A stretch of 16,191 nucleotides of DNA from Burkholderiaceae bacterium (lineage in GTDB: Bacteria > Pseudomonadota > Gammaproteobacteria > Burkholderiales > Burkholderiaceae_C): positions 1 to 16,191 of the forward strand of contig JALOSD010000080.1 of assembly GCA_025458585.1 (NCBI GenBank), in the 5' to 3' direction. A program made the translations under genes and the position numbers. This document shows positions 1 through 6,877 of the stretch, piece by piece (position 1 is the first letter of the stretch; every line of letters begins with the position of its first letter). The notes under the pieces were generated by a model, which did not search any database, was not told the origin of the DNA, and worked only from the letters and a program-made list of their open reading frames with translations.

Positions 1-600
1 CGACGCCGCCGACGCCTGCATCACCACCGTCAGCGCGGCGCCGATGCCGACCATCGTCAGCGCGCCGAGCACGCCCTCGCCCGAGGGCAGCACGACCTCG
101 TCGGCCAGGCCGAGGAACGACTGCTGCAGCAGCCCGATGCCGAGGAACAGCAGGCCGAAGCCCGCGACCGCCTGGCCGGCGGCGGCGAAGGCCGGCCGGC
201 GGCCGAACAGGCGCGCCGCCGCGCCGAGGCCGATCAGCGGCAGCGCGAACGCCTCGACCTTGATGCGCAGCCGCACCAGTGCGACGAGCCAGCCGGTGAA
301 CGTGGTGCCGACGTTGCCGCCGAACAGTACCCACAGCGCCTGGGACAGGCTCGGCAGCCCGGCGTTGACGAAGCCGATCGCGGCGACCGTGCCCGCGCTC
401 GACGACTGCACCGCCGCGGTCATCAGCGCGCCGGTGGCCAGCCCGTGCAGGCGCGTGCGCGTCGAGCGCGCGACCACCTGCTCGAGCGCCGGCCCGGCGG
501 CCGTCTTCAGGCCGTCGGTCATCATGCCCATGCCGAGCAGGAACAGGCCGACGCCGCCGAACAGCGGCCCGAGCAGGGCGACGAAGTCGAGGCCGCTCAT
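1..600 (-). CDS. Na+/phosphate cotransporter family protein (5' part, runs off left edge)
   Basis: Integral inner-membrane transporter of the Na/Pi cotransporter (NptA/SLC34-like, PF02690) family, expected to move phosphate with sodium. The 200 visible codons stay open to base 1. The N-terminus is very hydrophobic and glycine-rich, with a FLLGMGMMTDGLK-type segment near residues 20-32 that is typical of the family. The signature QSSSA lies near residues 65-69, and a second, diverged copy (QASAAS) sits at the window edge; this matches the family's inverted-repeat architecture. The start is the ATG at 598-600; no clear ribosome binding site precedes it. It lies 64 bp downstream of the eRF1-like gene on the same strand and may be its operon partner. 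Whether a PhoU-like C-terminal domain follows cannot be seen. The family call is firm; the substrate is inferred. Confidence 0.88.
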   Translation of the reverse strand, partial: MSGLDFVALLGPLFGGVGLFLLGMGMMTDGLKTAAGPALEQVVARSTRTRLHGLATGALMTAAVQSSSAGTVAAIGFVNAGLPSLSQALWVLFGGNVGTTFTGWLVALVRLRIKVEAFALPLIGLGAAARLFGRRPAFAAAGQAVAGFGLLFLGIGLLQQSFLGLADEVVLPSGEGVLGALTMVGIGAALTVVMQASAAS

Positions 601-635
601 GCGCCGAAGGTGGGCGGCCCCGCACGGGCCGGGCA

Positions 636-649
636 GCGGGCTCGCCCGC
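636..649. other. GC-rich stem-loop between the transporter and eRF1-like genes
   Basis: A perfect 6-bp inverted repeat (GCGGGC / GCCCGC) with a 2-nt loop lies in the 64-bp gap after the stop codon of the minus-strand eRF1-like gene. No T-run follows on either strand. It could be a weak transcription pause site or chance pairing in very GC-rich DNA. Confidence 0.2.
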
Positions 650-664
650 CCCTGGCCCGGGGGA

Positions 665-1045
665 TCAGGTCGGTGTCGGCGTGCCGGCCATGCGGTCGTA
701 CTTCAGGAAGTACTGGCGCGCCAGCGCGACGAGCTGGCCGTCGCTCGGCTGGTCGACCGTCTCGTAGCCGACGATCTGCTTGGCCGCCTGCGGGCGGTGC
801 TTCTCGACGTAGTGGCGGAAGTCGGCCTGCGCCGTCTTCGAGCCGACGACGAGCACCTCGGCGATGCCGGCGAGCGCGTCGCAGACCTCGCCGAAGAACT
901 CGTGCTCGGTGCGCACCTGGCTGCCGTGGTGGCGCGTCGGGTGGCTGTGCGCCTTCAGCTTCTGCGCCTCGACATGGTCGGGGTCGAACTGGAGGATCTG
1001 GGCGGTGTGGTGGTCGAGGCGCACCACGGCGTGGAACAGGGCCAT
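665..1045 (-). CDS. Small eRF1-like protein (database name 'translational machinery protein')
   Basis: Encodes a 126-residue soluble protein. It resembles a family of small bacterial proteins with the fold of the C-terminal domain of eRF1/Pelota, which databases call 'translational machinery protein'. The N-terminus has FHAVVRLDHHTAQILQF, then a His-rich stretch (HSHPTRHHGS, about residues 33-42), a core beta strand with glycine (AEVLVVGSK, about 62-70), and the conserved C-terminal pattern GYETVDQPSDGQLVALAR (about 92-109). The length is normal for the family. The ATG at 1045 is preceded by GGAG (1054-1057) at 8-nt spacing. It lies 52 bp after the DksA-like gene on the same strand, probably in one operon. 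The biochemical role is not established; a link to ribosomes or stalled translation is only inferred from fold resemblance. The family match rests on remembered sequence pattern. Confidence 0.75.
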   Translation of the reverse strand: MALFHAVVRLDHHTAQILQFDPDHVEAQKLKAHSHPTRHHGSQVRTEHEFFGEVCDALAGIAEVLVVGSKTAQADFRHYVEKHRPQAAKQIVGYETVDQPSDGQLVALARQYFLKYDRMAGTPTPT

Positions 1046-1097
1046 CGGGCTATCTCCGGCAACGGTAAAGGAGGTCGGGCAGCGGCGAGCGCGCCGC

Positions 1098-1481
1098 TCA
1101 GGCGCGCCGCGCGGCGGCGCGCTCGCGCGCCGAGGCGCAATCGACGCAGCGCAGCGCCCACGGCTCGGCCTTCAGGCGGTCGAACGGAATGTCGACGCCG
1201 CAGTCGGCGCAGCGGCCGTATTCGCCACGTTCGAGGCGCCGCAGCGCGGCAACGACGGCGTCGAGCTCGGCGCGCTCGAAATCGGTCAGCGCGGCAGCGA
1301 CGTCGCGCTCGGGCAGTCGCTGCGGCGCGTCGTCGCCGTCCTGCGTCAGGACGTCGTGCGCACGCTCGGCGCGGCTCTGGCCGTGCAGGTGCTCGGCGAG
1401 CTGGCTTTCGAGCGCGCGCCGGCGCTCGCTGAGCCCGGCTTCGAGCTGGGCACGCTGGCCGGCAGTCAGGGCGGCGTTCAT
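1098..1481 (-). CDS. DksA/TraR-type C4 zinc-finger protein (127 aa)
   Basis: Small member of the DksA/TraR family, proteins that enter the RNA polymerase secondary channel and alter promoter kinetics. An N-terminal region rich in Arg, Glu and Ala (about residues 5-85) is predicted to form the helical coiled coil. A Cys4 zinc finger follows at C91-x2-C94-x17-C112-x2-C115, the spacing expected for the family. At 127 residues it is slightly shorter than DksA itself (about 150), so it is a paralogue, not the housekeeping DksA. The start is the ATG at 1481, supported by AGGAG at 1489-1493 with 7-nt spacing; an in-frame extension to 1538 exists but lacks such a site. It is the first gene of the leftward run with the eRF1-like and Na/Pi genes and diverges from the flavoprotein gene. 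Confidence 0.9.
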   Translation of the reverse strand: MNAALTAGQRAQLEAGLSERRRALESQLAEHLHGQSRAERAHDVLTQDGDDAPQRLPERDVAAALTDFERAELDAVVAALRRLERGEYGRCADCGVDIPFDRLKAEPWALRCVDCASARERAAARRA

Positions 1482-1488
1482 TGTCGTT

Positions 1489-1493
1489 CTCCT
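1489..1493 (-). promoter_or_regulatory. Ribosome binding site of the DksA-like gene
   Basis: AGGAG on the minus strand, 7 nt before the ATG at 1481. It decides the start against the longer in-frame extension to 1538. Confidence 0.75.
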
Positions 1494-1579
1494 CGGAATC
1501 GTCGATCTCATCTTCTCAGCCCGGCCGCCGCGGCGCATTGATCGCGGTCAAGGAGCCCCGGCTGGCGACGCGCGCTTCC

Positions 1580-1585
1580 TACAAT
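1580..1585 (+). promoter_or_regulatory. Candidate -10 element of the flavoprotein gene
   Basis: TACAAT matches five of six bases of the sigma-70 -10 consensus and is conspicuous in this GC-rich DNA. It would give a leader of roughly 28 nt before the ATG at 1620. No convincing -35 box is seen 16-18 bp upstream, so the promoter is tentative. Confidence 0.35.
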
Positions 1586-1619
1586 CCTGCGCCCCGCGTC
1601 GTCGGCCTTCAGCGCCACC

Positions 1620-2746
1620 ATGTCGCCCTACCCGTCCCACCGCTGCGACGTGCTCGTGATCGGCGCCGGCCCGGCCGGCAGCGCCTGCGCGCAGGCGCTC
1701 GCCGAGGGCGGCCTCGACGTCGTGCTCGCCGACCAGCACGACTTCCCGCGCGACAAGGTCTGCGGCGACGGCCTGATCCCCGACGCGCACGCGGCGCTGA
1801 AGCGGCTGCGCGTGCACGACGAAGTGATGGCGCACGCCCAGCGCGTGCAGCGCGTCGGCTGCATCGGCCCGCGCGGCGGGCGCGTCGACGTGCCCGGCAC
1901 GCTCGCGGTGCTGCCGCGGCGCGTGCTCGACCACATCCTCGTGCGCAGCGCGTCGCGCGCCGGTGCGGCGCTGCTGACGCCCTGGCGCTTCGAGTCCCCG
2001 CTCGTCGACGGCGGGCGCGTCGTCGGCGCGCGGCTGCGCTCGGGCGCGTCGGTGCGCGAGATCGGCGCGCGCTGGGTCGTGCTCGCCACCGGCGCGGTGC
2101 CGCAGGCGCTGATCGCCGCCGGCATGTGCCGCCGGCGCACGCCGAGCGCGGTGGCGCTGCGCGGCTACGTGAAGCACGACGGCATGGCCGGGCGCCTCGA
2201 CGCGCTCGAGGTCGTGTGGCACCCGCGCCTGGCGCGCGGCTACGGCTGGGTCTTCCCGGCGCCCGGCGGCGTGTACAACGTCGGCGTCGGCCTCGTGCAC
2301 AGCCACGCCGCCGACGCCGACGGCCGCGCGACGATGGCCGACGTGAACCTGCGGTCGATGTTCGCGGCCTTCACCGAGGTCCACGCGCCGGCGCGCGAGC
2401 TGATGGCCGGCGGCACGCTGCAGGGGGGCCTGAAGGGCGCGCCGCTGCGCTGCTCGCTCGACGGCGCGGCGTGGAGCCGCCCCGGCCTGCTCGTGACGGG
2501 CGAAGCCGCCGGCAGCACCTACGCCTTCACCGGCGAAGGCATCGGCAAGGCGATGGAGACCGGCCTGCTGGCCGCGCAGGCCCTCGTGCGCGAACGCCGC
2601 GACGGGCTCGACGACGCGGCGGCATGCGCGCGCGCCGCACCCCGGCGCTGCTGCGCCGCATGGCCGGCGTGCTCGACGAGACGGCCGATCCGGGCAACAT
2701 CGTGTCGGTGCGCGGCGTCGCGAAGCTGCTGCTGCCGATGCGCTGA
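1620..2746 (+). pseudogene. Geranylgeranyl-reductase-family FAD-dependent oxidoreductase, frameshifted near the 3' end
   Basis: FAD-dependent oxidoreductase of the geranylgeranyl reductase / NAD(P)-FAD oxidoreductase family, related to enzymes that reduce isoprenoid double bonds; the substrate here is unknown. From the ATG at 1620 the frame shows the Rossmann GxGxxG (IGAGPAG, residues 14-20), the family motif RDKVCGDG (44-51), and the FAD motif GEAAGSTYAFTGEGIGKAMETG near 295-316. Around base 2630, after GLDDAAA, this frame becomes Cys/Arg-rich noise that runs on to 2867, inside the opposing acyl-CoA ligase gene. The expected C-terminus (ARRTPALLRRMAGVLDET, then VSVRGVAKLL) appears in the -1 frame and stops at 2744-2746. 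About 35-40 residues normally present between these parts seem to be missing, so a deletion with frameshift, or an assembly error, is likely. If the frame-0 product is made instead, the CDS would be 1620-2867. Confidence 0.75.
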
Positions 2747-2776
2747 GCGCCGCGACCCGGCGCCGGGCGCGCTCAG
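2743..2776. terminator. Inverted repeat carrying both convergent stop codons; possible bidirectional terminator
   Basis: Perfect 8-bp arms CTGAGCGC (2743-2750) and GCGCTCAG (2769-2776) enclose a perfect 12-bp palindrome, CCCGGCGCCGGG (2756-2767). The TGA of the flavoprotein C-terminal frame (2744-2746) and the TGA of the acyl-CoA ligase (2775-2773 on minus) each sit in one arm. Neither side has a T-run, so a classical intrinsic terminator is not proven. Confidence 0.4.
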
Positions 2777-4512
2777 TGGCGCAGCTCGCGGCGCAGGATC
2801 TTGCCGACGTTGCTCTTCGGCAGGTCGTCGCGGAACTCGATGTACTTCGGCCGCTTGTAGGCGGTGAAGTTGTCGCGGCAGTACTTCGCGACGTCGTCCT
2901 CGGTCAGCGTCGGGTCGCGCTTGACGACGAAGAGTTTCACCGCCTCGCCCGACCTCTCGTCGGGCACGCCGACCGCGGCGCACTCGAGCACGCCGGGCAT
3001 CAGGCCGACGACCTGCTCGATCTCGTTCGGGTAGACGTTGAAGCCCGAGACCAGGATCATGTCCTTCTTGCGGTCGACGATGCGCACGTAGCCGCGCTCG
3101 TCCATCACGCCGACGTCGCCGCTCTTGAAGTAGCCGTCGGCGGTCATGACCTTGGCCGTCTCGTCGGGGCGGTTCCAGTAGCCGGCCATCACCTGCGGGC
3201 CGCGGATGCAGATCTCGCCCGGCGAGCCTAGCGGCACGTCGCGACCGTCGTCGTCGCGGATCGCGATCTCGGTCGACGGGATCGGCAGCCCGATCGTGCC
3301 GGTGAACTCGCGCTTGTCGAGCCGGTTGCTCGTCGCCACCGGCGACGTCTCCGACAGGCCGTAGCCCTCGACGACCGGGCAGCCGGTGACCTTGAGCCAC
3401 TTCTCGGCCGTGGCCTGCTGCACCGCCATGCCGCCGCCGTTGGAGACGACGAGCTCGCTGAAGTCCAGCCGCGCGAAGTCGGCGTCGTTGGCGAGCGCGT
3501 TGAACAGCGTGTTGACGGCCGGGAACATGTTGACCTTGTACTTGCCGAGCGTCTTCACGAGGCCGGGGATGTCGCGCGGGTTCGGGATCAGCAGGTTCAT
3601 GCCGCCCAGGCGCGCGCCCATGAAGTAGCAGATCGTGAGCGCGAAGATGTGGTACAGCGGCAGCGCGCAGACGATCGTCAGCTGCTTGCTGCCGACGGTG
3701 TCGAGCACCGGCTTGAACCAGGCCTCGGTCTGCAGGATGTTGGCGACGACGTTGCGGTGCGTCAGGGTCGCACCTTTTGACACGCCGGTGGTGCCGCCGG
3801 TGTACTGCAGGAACGCGACGTCGTCGCCGCTCAGCTCGGGGCGCTTGAGCGACATGCGCGTGCCCTCGGCGACGGCCATGTTGAAGCGCACGACGGTGCG
3901 CCCGTCGCCGAGCGGCAGGCGGAACTCGGGCACCATCTTCTTCAGGTGCCGCACCGCGAAGTTGACGAAGTTGCCCTTCCAGAAGCCGAGCAGGTCGCCC
4001 ATCGCGGCGAGCACGACGTGGCGCACCGGCGTGTGCTCGATGACCTCCTCGAGCGTGGAGGCGAAGTTCTCGAGCACGACGATCGCCTGCGCGCCCGAGT
4101 CCTTCAGCTGGTGCTCGAGCTCGCGCGGCGTGTACAGCGGGTTGACGTTGACGACGGTGTAGCCGGCGCGCAGCACGGCGGCGATCGCGACCATGTACTG
4201 CGGCACGTTCGGCATCATCAGCGCGACGCGCGCGCCGCGTTCGAGGCCGAGCGACTGCAGGTAGGCACCGAGCGCCTGCGAGCGGTCGTCGAGGTCGCGG
4301 TAGCGCAACCGCGCGTCCATGCAGGCGCAGGCGTCGCGCGAGGCGTACTGGCGAAACGACAGCTCGAGCACGTCCACGAGCGTCGTGCGCGGGTCCACCT
4401 GCACCTCGGCCGGCATGCCCGGCGGGTAGTGCTTCAGCCACGGGCGGCTCGCCGACGCGGGGGCGGTGGCGGTGGCGGAGGCGCGGGGGGGGCTGTCGAC
4501 GATGGCTTGCAC
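2773..4512 (-). CDS. fadD: Long-chain fatty acid--CoA ligase (FadD-type AMP-binding enzyme)
   Basis: ATP-dependent acyl-CoA synthetase that activates fatty acids by adenylation and thioester formation with CoA, the entry step of beta-oxidation; expected at the cytoplasmic face of the inner membrane. Of its 579 residues, the AMP-binding domain spans about 45-480: P-loop YTGGTTGVSKG (237-247), the LPLYHIFALT segment (284-293), GYGLSETSP (383-391) and the ATP-binding Asp of SGD (D466). The C-terminal domain has the hinge DRKKDMILVSGFNVYPNEIE (480-499) and the catalytic lysine in GKILRREL (K571). The GTG at 4512 is chosen because AGGAG (4518-4522) stands 5 nt upstream; the open frame extends to 4644 without a better site. 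Length is normal for the family. It follows the FFLEELY gene by 85 bp on the same strand. The exact chain-length preference cannot be read from sequence. Confidence 0.93.
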   Translation of the reverse strand: MQAIVDSPPRASATATAPASASRPWLKHYPPGMPAEVQVDPRTTLVDVLELSFRQYASRDACACMDARLRYRDLDDRSQALGAYLQSLGLERGARVALMMPNVPQYMVAIAAVLRAGYTVVNVNPLYTPRELEHQLKDSGAQAIVVLENFASTLEEVIEHTPVRHVVLAAMGDLLGFWKGNFVNFAVRHLKKMVPEFRLPLGDGRTVVRFNMAVAEGTRMSLKRPELSGDDVAFLQYTGGTTGVSKGATLTHRNVVANILQTEAWFKPVLDTVGSKQLTIVCALPLYHIFALTICYFMGARLGGMNLLIPNPRDIPGLVKTLGKYKVNMFPAVNTLFNALANDADFARLDFSELVVSNGGGMAVQQATAEKWLKVTGCPVVEGYGLSETSPVATSNRLDKREFTGTIGLPIPSTEIAIRDDDGRDVPLGSPGEICIRGPQVMAGYWNRPDETAKVMTADGYFKSGDVGVMDERGYVRIVDRKKDMILVSGFNVYPNEIEQVVGLMPGVLECAAVGVPDERSGEAVKLFVVKRDPTLTEDDVAKYCRDNFTAYKRPKYIEFRDDLPKSNVGKILRRELRH

Positions 4513-4517
4513 GATCA

Positions 4518-4522
4518 CTCCT
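4518..4522 (-). promoter_or_regulatory. Ribosome binding site setting the GTG start of the acyl-CoA ligase
   Basis: AGGAG on the minus strand, 5 nt before the GTG at 4512. It is the only good Shine-Dalgarno match near the 5' end of this open frame and argues against the 44-residue longer form. Confidence 0.6.
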
Positions 4523-4597
4523 GATTGCAGGGGCACGAGGTGGTGCGGCGGTACGGGCCGCGCGGCGGCGATCGTCGCCGCGACCCGGCGCGGCGCG

Positions 4598-5317
4598 CTA
4601 CGGTAGTTGCCCGAGCGGATCGCCCGCTGTCGCCACAGCGACATCGGTCGCGCCGAACAGGCGGTCGGCGAGCTCGGTCTCGCGCCGCACGATCAGCGCG
4701 AGGAACGGCTGCGCACCGCGCAGCGCGCGGAAGGTGTCGAAACCCGACTCGAGGAACTGCTGCAACGCGTCCAGACGCGCCAGCCTGGCCGGGCCGCGCA
4801 TCATGCGCAGACTGTGGCGCAGCAGCGGGTTGCGCGTGTAGACGTCGAGATCTAGACCGACGCGGTGCATCAGCTCGATCTGGCGCTGGCGGTCGTGCGG
4901 CCGTCCGGTGCGCTGCCACGCCTCGACGTAGGCGGCACGATCGAGCGCCCGGGCGCCGAGGTGGCGCGCCATCTGGGTGTCGAGCTCCTCCGACAGCGCG
5001 TGCAGCGCCGCGAGGTGGGCGACGGTGTCGACGACTTCGCGCGGGAACAGCCGCACGAGGCCGGGCACGACGCGCGCGAACTGCGCGTCGCGGTTCGTGA
5101 AGTCGTGCGGGCCGTACAGCTCGTCGAGGAAGAAGTGCGCCGCCGCCGTGTAGCGCGGGTCGGCGAGCAGGTCGGCGTAGGTCGCCTCGAAGCGCTGGTG
5201 CTGATACGCCTTCAGCGCGACGACGGTGGCGTCGAGCGCGCGGTCGGCGGCGCGCGCGCGGCGCTCGGCGTCGACCCGCTTCAGGTCGGCGAGGATCGCG
5301 TCGCCGGTGGGATGCAT
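4598..5317 (-). CDS. FFLEELY-motif protein of unknown function
   Basis: A 239-residue soluble, largely helical protein with no signal peptide or membrane segment. It carries the hallmark HFFLDELYGPHDFTNRD (residues 61-77), a variant of the FFLEELY motif after which a proteobacterial family is named in databases; no biochemical function is established as far as I know. The rest is rich in Arg, Ala, Leu, Asp and Glu, with paired helices such as LARLDALQQFLESGFDTFRAL. The ATG at 5317 begins the family-like part (MHPTGDAILADLKR); the open frame extends to 5512, but that extension is Pro/Gly/Arg-rich and looks non-coding. The Shine-Dalgarno sequence is weak. It precedes the acyl-CoA ligase on the same strand by 85 bp, so co-transcription is plausible and a lipid-related role is a guess from context only. 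Confidence 0.8.
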   Translation of the reverse strand: MHPTGDAILADLKRVDAERRARAADRALDATVVALKAYQHQRFEATYADLLADPRYTAAAHFFLDELYGPHDFTNRDAQFARVVPGLVRLFPREVVDTVAHLAALHALSEELDTQMARHLGARALDRAAYVEAWQRTGRPHDRQRQIELMHRVGLDLDVYTRNPLLRHSLRMMRGPARLARLDALQQFLESGFDTFRALRGAQPFLALIVRRETELADRLFGATDVAVATAGDPLGQLP

Positions 5318-5613
5318 GAGGGAGTCTCGGGCGGGCCCTAGTCTGTCGCCCCTACGGGCGTCGGCGGCAATGATGCAACACTCGGCGCCGATGCCACGAC
5401 GCAAGCTCGGACCGGGCGGCGGCTCGATCGCCTCGCCGGCGCCCTTCCCACTTCCGAAGGCGCCCGCTGCGATACGCCGGCCCGACGACGGTGCTCGGCT
5501 ACCCCCCGGCATCGGCGCGAGCCCGCTGCCGTCTGCCTGCAGCGTCGGCGCCCGTCAGGCGGCCGCGCTCGCGCTGCGCCTCGCCGGGCACAGCGGCGCA
5601 TTTTCCTGAGCGC
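5318..5613. other. Divergent intergenic region (296 bp)
   Basis: This region lies between the FFLEELY gene (minus) and the alpha/beta hydrolase (plus) and must hold both promoters, but I find no convincing -35/-10 pair for either. A stem-loop can form at 5438-5464 (GGCGCCCTTC against GAAGGCGCC, one bulged base, 8-nt loop). No small gene is evident; open frames here are extensions of the flanking genes. Confidence 0.5.
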
Positions 5614-6585
5614 ATGACGATCGCGCGCCTGCAGCGCCTGCTGGTGTTTGCGCTGCTCGGCGTCGCGGTCGTGTGGGTGGGCCTGGCCGTCGCCCACGAC
5701 CGGCCGGTGCTCGCCGTCTTCGGCGTGCTCGTGCCGCTGGTCGGTCACGGCGCGGTGCTCGGTGCGGAGTTCGTCCTGCTCGCGCGCGTCAACCGCCGCG
5801 ACCCGGCGCCGCGCGCGACGGCGCCCGAGCTCGTGCACGCTTGGCTCGCCGAGACGTGGACCGCGCTCGTCGTCTTCGGCTGGCGCCAGCCGTTTCGCGC
5901 CGCCGCCGTGCCCGACCACCTGCCGGCCGACATGCGCGGGCGCCGCGGCGTGCTGCTCGTGCACGGCTTCGTCTGCAACCGCGGGGTGTGGAACCCATGG
6001 CTGCGGCGCCTGCGCGCCGCGGGCGTGCCCTGCGTCGCGGTGAACCTCGAGCCGCCGTTCGGCCGCATCGAGGACTACGCACCGATCGTCGACGCCGGGA
6101 TGCGGCGGCTCGCCGAGGCCACCGGCGTCGCGCCGCTGGTCGTCGCCCACAGCATGGGCGGGCTCGCGGTGCGCGAATGGCTGGCGCAGACGCAGGGCCG
6201 GCAGCCCGTGCACGCCGTGATCACGATCGGCACGCCGCACCACGGTACCTGGCTCGCGCGCCTCGCGTTCAGTCCGAACGGACGCCAGATGCGGCTCGCC
6301 GGACCGTGGGTCGACGAGCTTGCGCGACGCGAGCCGGCGCCGCGCCCGCCGTTCGTCTGCTTCCACGGCGCGTGCGACAACATCGTGTTCCCGGCGAGCA
6401 CGGCGACCCTGCCCGGCGCCGACAACCGGCACCTGGCCGGCATCGCGCACGTCGACATGGCCTACGACGACGCCGTGTTCGACGAGGCGATGCGGCGGTT
6501 GCGCGAACCGGTGGCGGCGTCGTCGTCGACCGCCAGCGGCTCGACCGCCGGCTCGGCGGCGGCGTCGACCCCGGCCTCGCCCTGA
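5614..6585 (+). CDS. Membrane-anchored alpha/beta hydrolase (lipase/esterase-like)
   Basis: Serine hydrolase of the alpha/beta-hydrolase fold, likely an esterase or lipase; substrate unknown. Residues about 8-28 and 31-58 are hydrophobic and predict two N-terminal membrane helices, leaving the catalytic domain (from about 110) attached to the membrane. The oxyanion-hole motif is LVHGF (115-119). The nucleophile elbow is AHSMGG with S180, a variant of GHSMGG. ITIGTPHHGTW (203-213) is typical of lipase-like members. The likely catalytic acid is D255 (HGACDNIV) and the histidine H279 (GIAHVDM). The last 24 residues are a low-complexity Ala/Ser/Thr tail that overlaps the opposing small membrane-protein frame. 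The ATG at 5614 is chosen because it directly precedes the first membrane helix; the upstream in-frame extension is Arg/Pro-rich. No strong ribosome binding site is seen. Confidence 0.87.
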   Translation: MTIARLQRLLVFALLGVAVVWVGLAVAHDRPVLAVFGVLVPLVGHGAVLGAEFVLLARVNRRDPAPRATAPELVHAWLAETWTALVVFGWRQPFRAAAVPDHLPADMRGRRGVLLVHGFVCNRGVWNPWLRRLRAAGVPCVAVNLEPPFGRIEDYAPIVDAGMRRLAEATGVAPLVVAHSMGGLAVREWLAQTQGRQPVHAVITIGTPHHGTWLARLAFSPNGRQMRLAGPWVDELARREPAPRPPFVCFHGACDNIVFPASTATLPGADNRHLAGIAHVDMAYDDAVFDEAMRRLREPVAASSSTASGSTAGSAAASTPASP

Positions 6586-6773
6586 CGCGGGCGGCCGAGC
6601 CCCGCCAGGCTCGCGACGGCCACGCCGACGAACAGGCCCGCCAGCACCCTCAGCACGACGCCGCCGCCGAGCAGGGCGTCGAGCACCAGCAGCCCCGCCG
6701 CGAGCGCGAACGCGAGCGCGGCGAGCAGGGCCAGCGTCGCGCGGGTGGACCAGGCAAGGGGCTTGGGGCGCAT
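6462..6773 (-). CDS. Possible small two-helix membrane protein
   Basis: This 103-codon frame starts at the ATG at 6773 with MRPKPLAW, a positively charged N-terminus. It continues with two hydrophobic stretches (about residues 12-34 and 38-58) rich in Leu/Ala/Val/Gly that look like membrane helices. The second half is Ala/Asp/Arg-rich and lies antisense to the 3' end of the alpha/beta hydrolase (overlap 6462-6585), so its C-terminus may not be meaningful. The unique part (6586-6773) is not explained by any other gene. No family is recognised. It lies downstream of the crotonase gene on the same strand. It could be a chance frame in GC-rich DNA, but the clean two-helix pattern favours a real gene. 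Confidence 0.45.
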   Translation of the reverse strand: MRPKPLAWSTRATLALLAALAFALAAGLLVLDALLGGGVVLRVLAGLFVGVAVASLAGLGRPRQGEAGVDAAAEPAVEPLAVDDDAATGSRNRRIASSNTASS

Positions 6774-6778
6774 CGCAA

Positions 6779-6797
6779 CCGTCTCGTGGCGAGACGG
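6779..6797. other. Perfect hairpin upstream of the small membrane protein
   Basis: CCGTCTCG (6779-6786) and CGAGACGG (6790-6797) form a perfect 8-bp stem with a 3-nt loop. It lies 81 nt beyond the crotonase stop codon and 5 nt before the ATG at 6773 on the minus strand. The GAGACGG arm is also the nearest purine-rich stretch to that start. It may end or process the crotonase transcript, or mask the translation start of the next gene; there is no T-run. Confidence 0.4.
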
Positions 6798-6877
6798 CAG
6801 TCTCGGTGCGGACCGCGCAAGCGGCCATCACCCCTCGTGGGGAGGTCGGCAGGGGGTCGCCCGGCCGAGGCCGCCGA

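Noticed and set aside
44..1432. Plus-strand open frame of 462 codons at the left edge
   Set aside because: Antisense to three minus-strand genes with recognisable motifs; Arg/Ala/Pro-rich without family resemblance.
1546..1551. TTGACC on the minus strand as a -35 box for the DksA-like gene
   Set aside because: Five of six bases match, but no -10-like hexamer lies 15-19 bp downstream.
2519..4441. Minus-strand open frame of 640 codons over the acyl-CoA ligase
   Set aside because: It is a shifted reading of the ligase gene; the true frame holds every AMP-binding motif.
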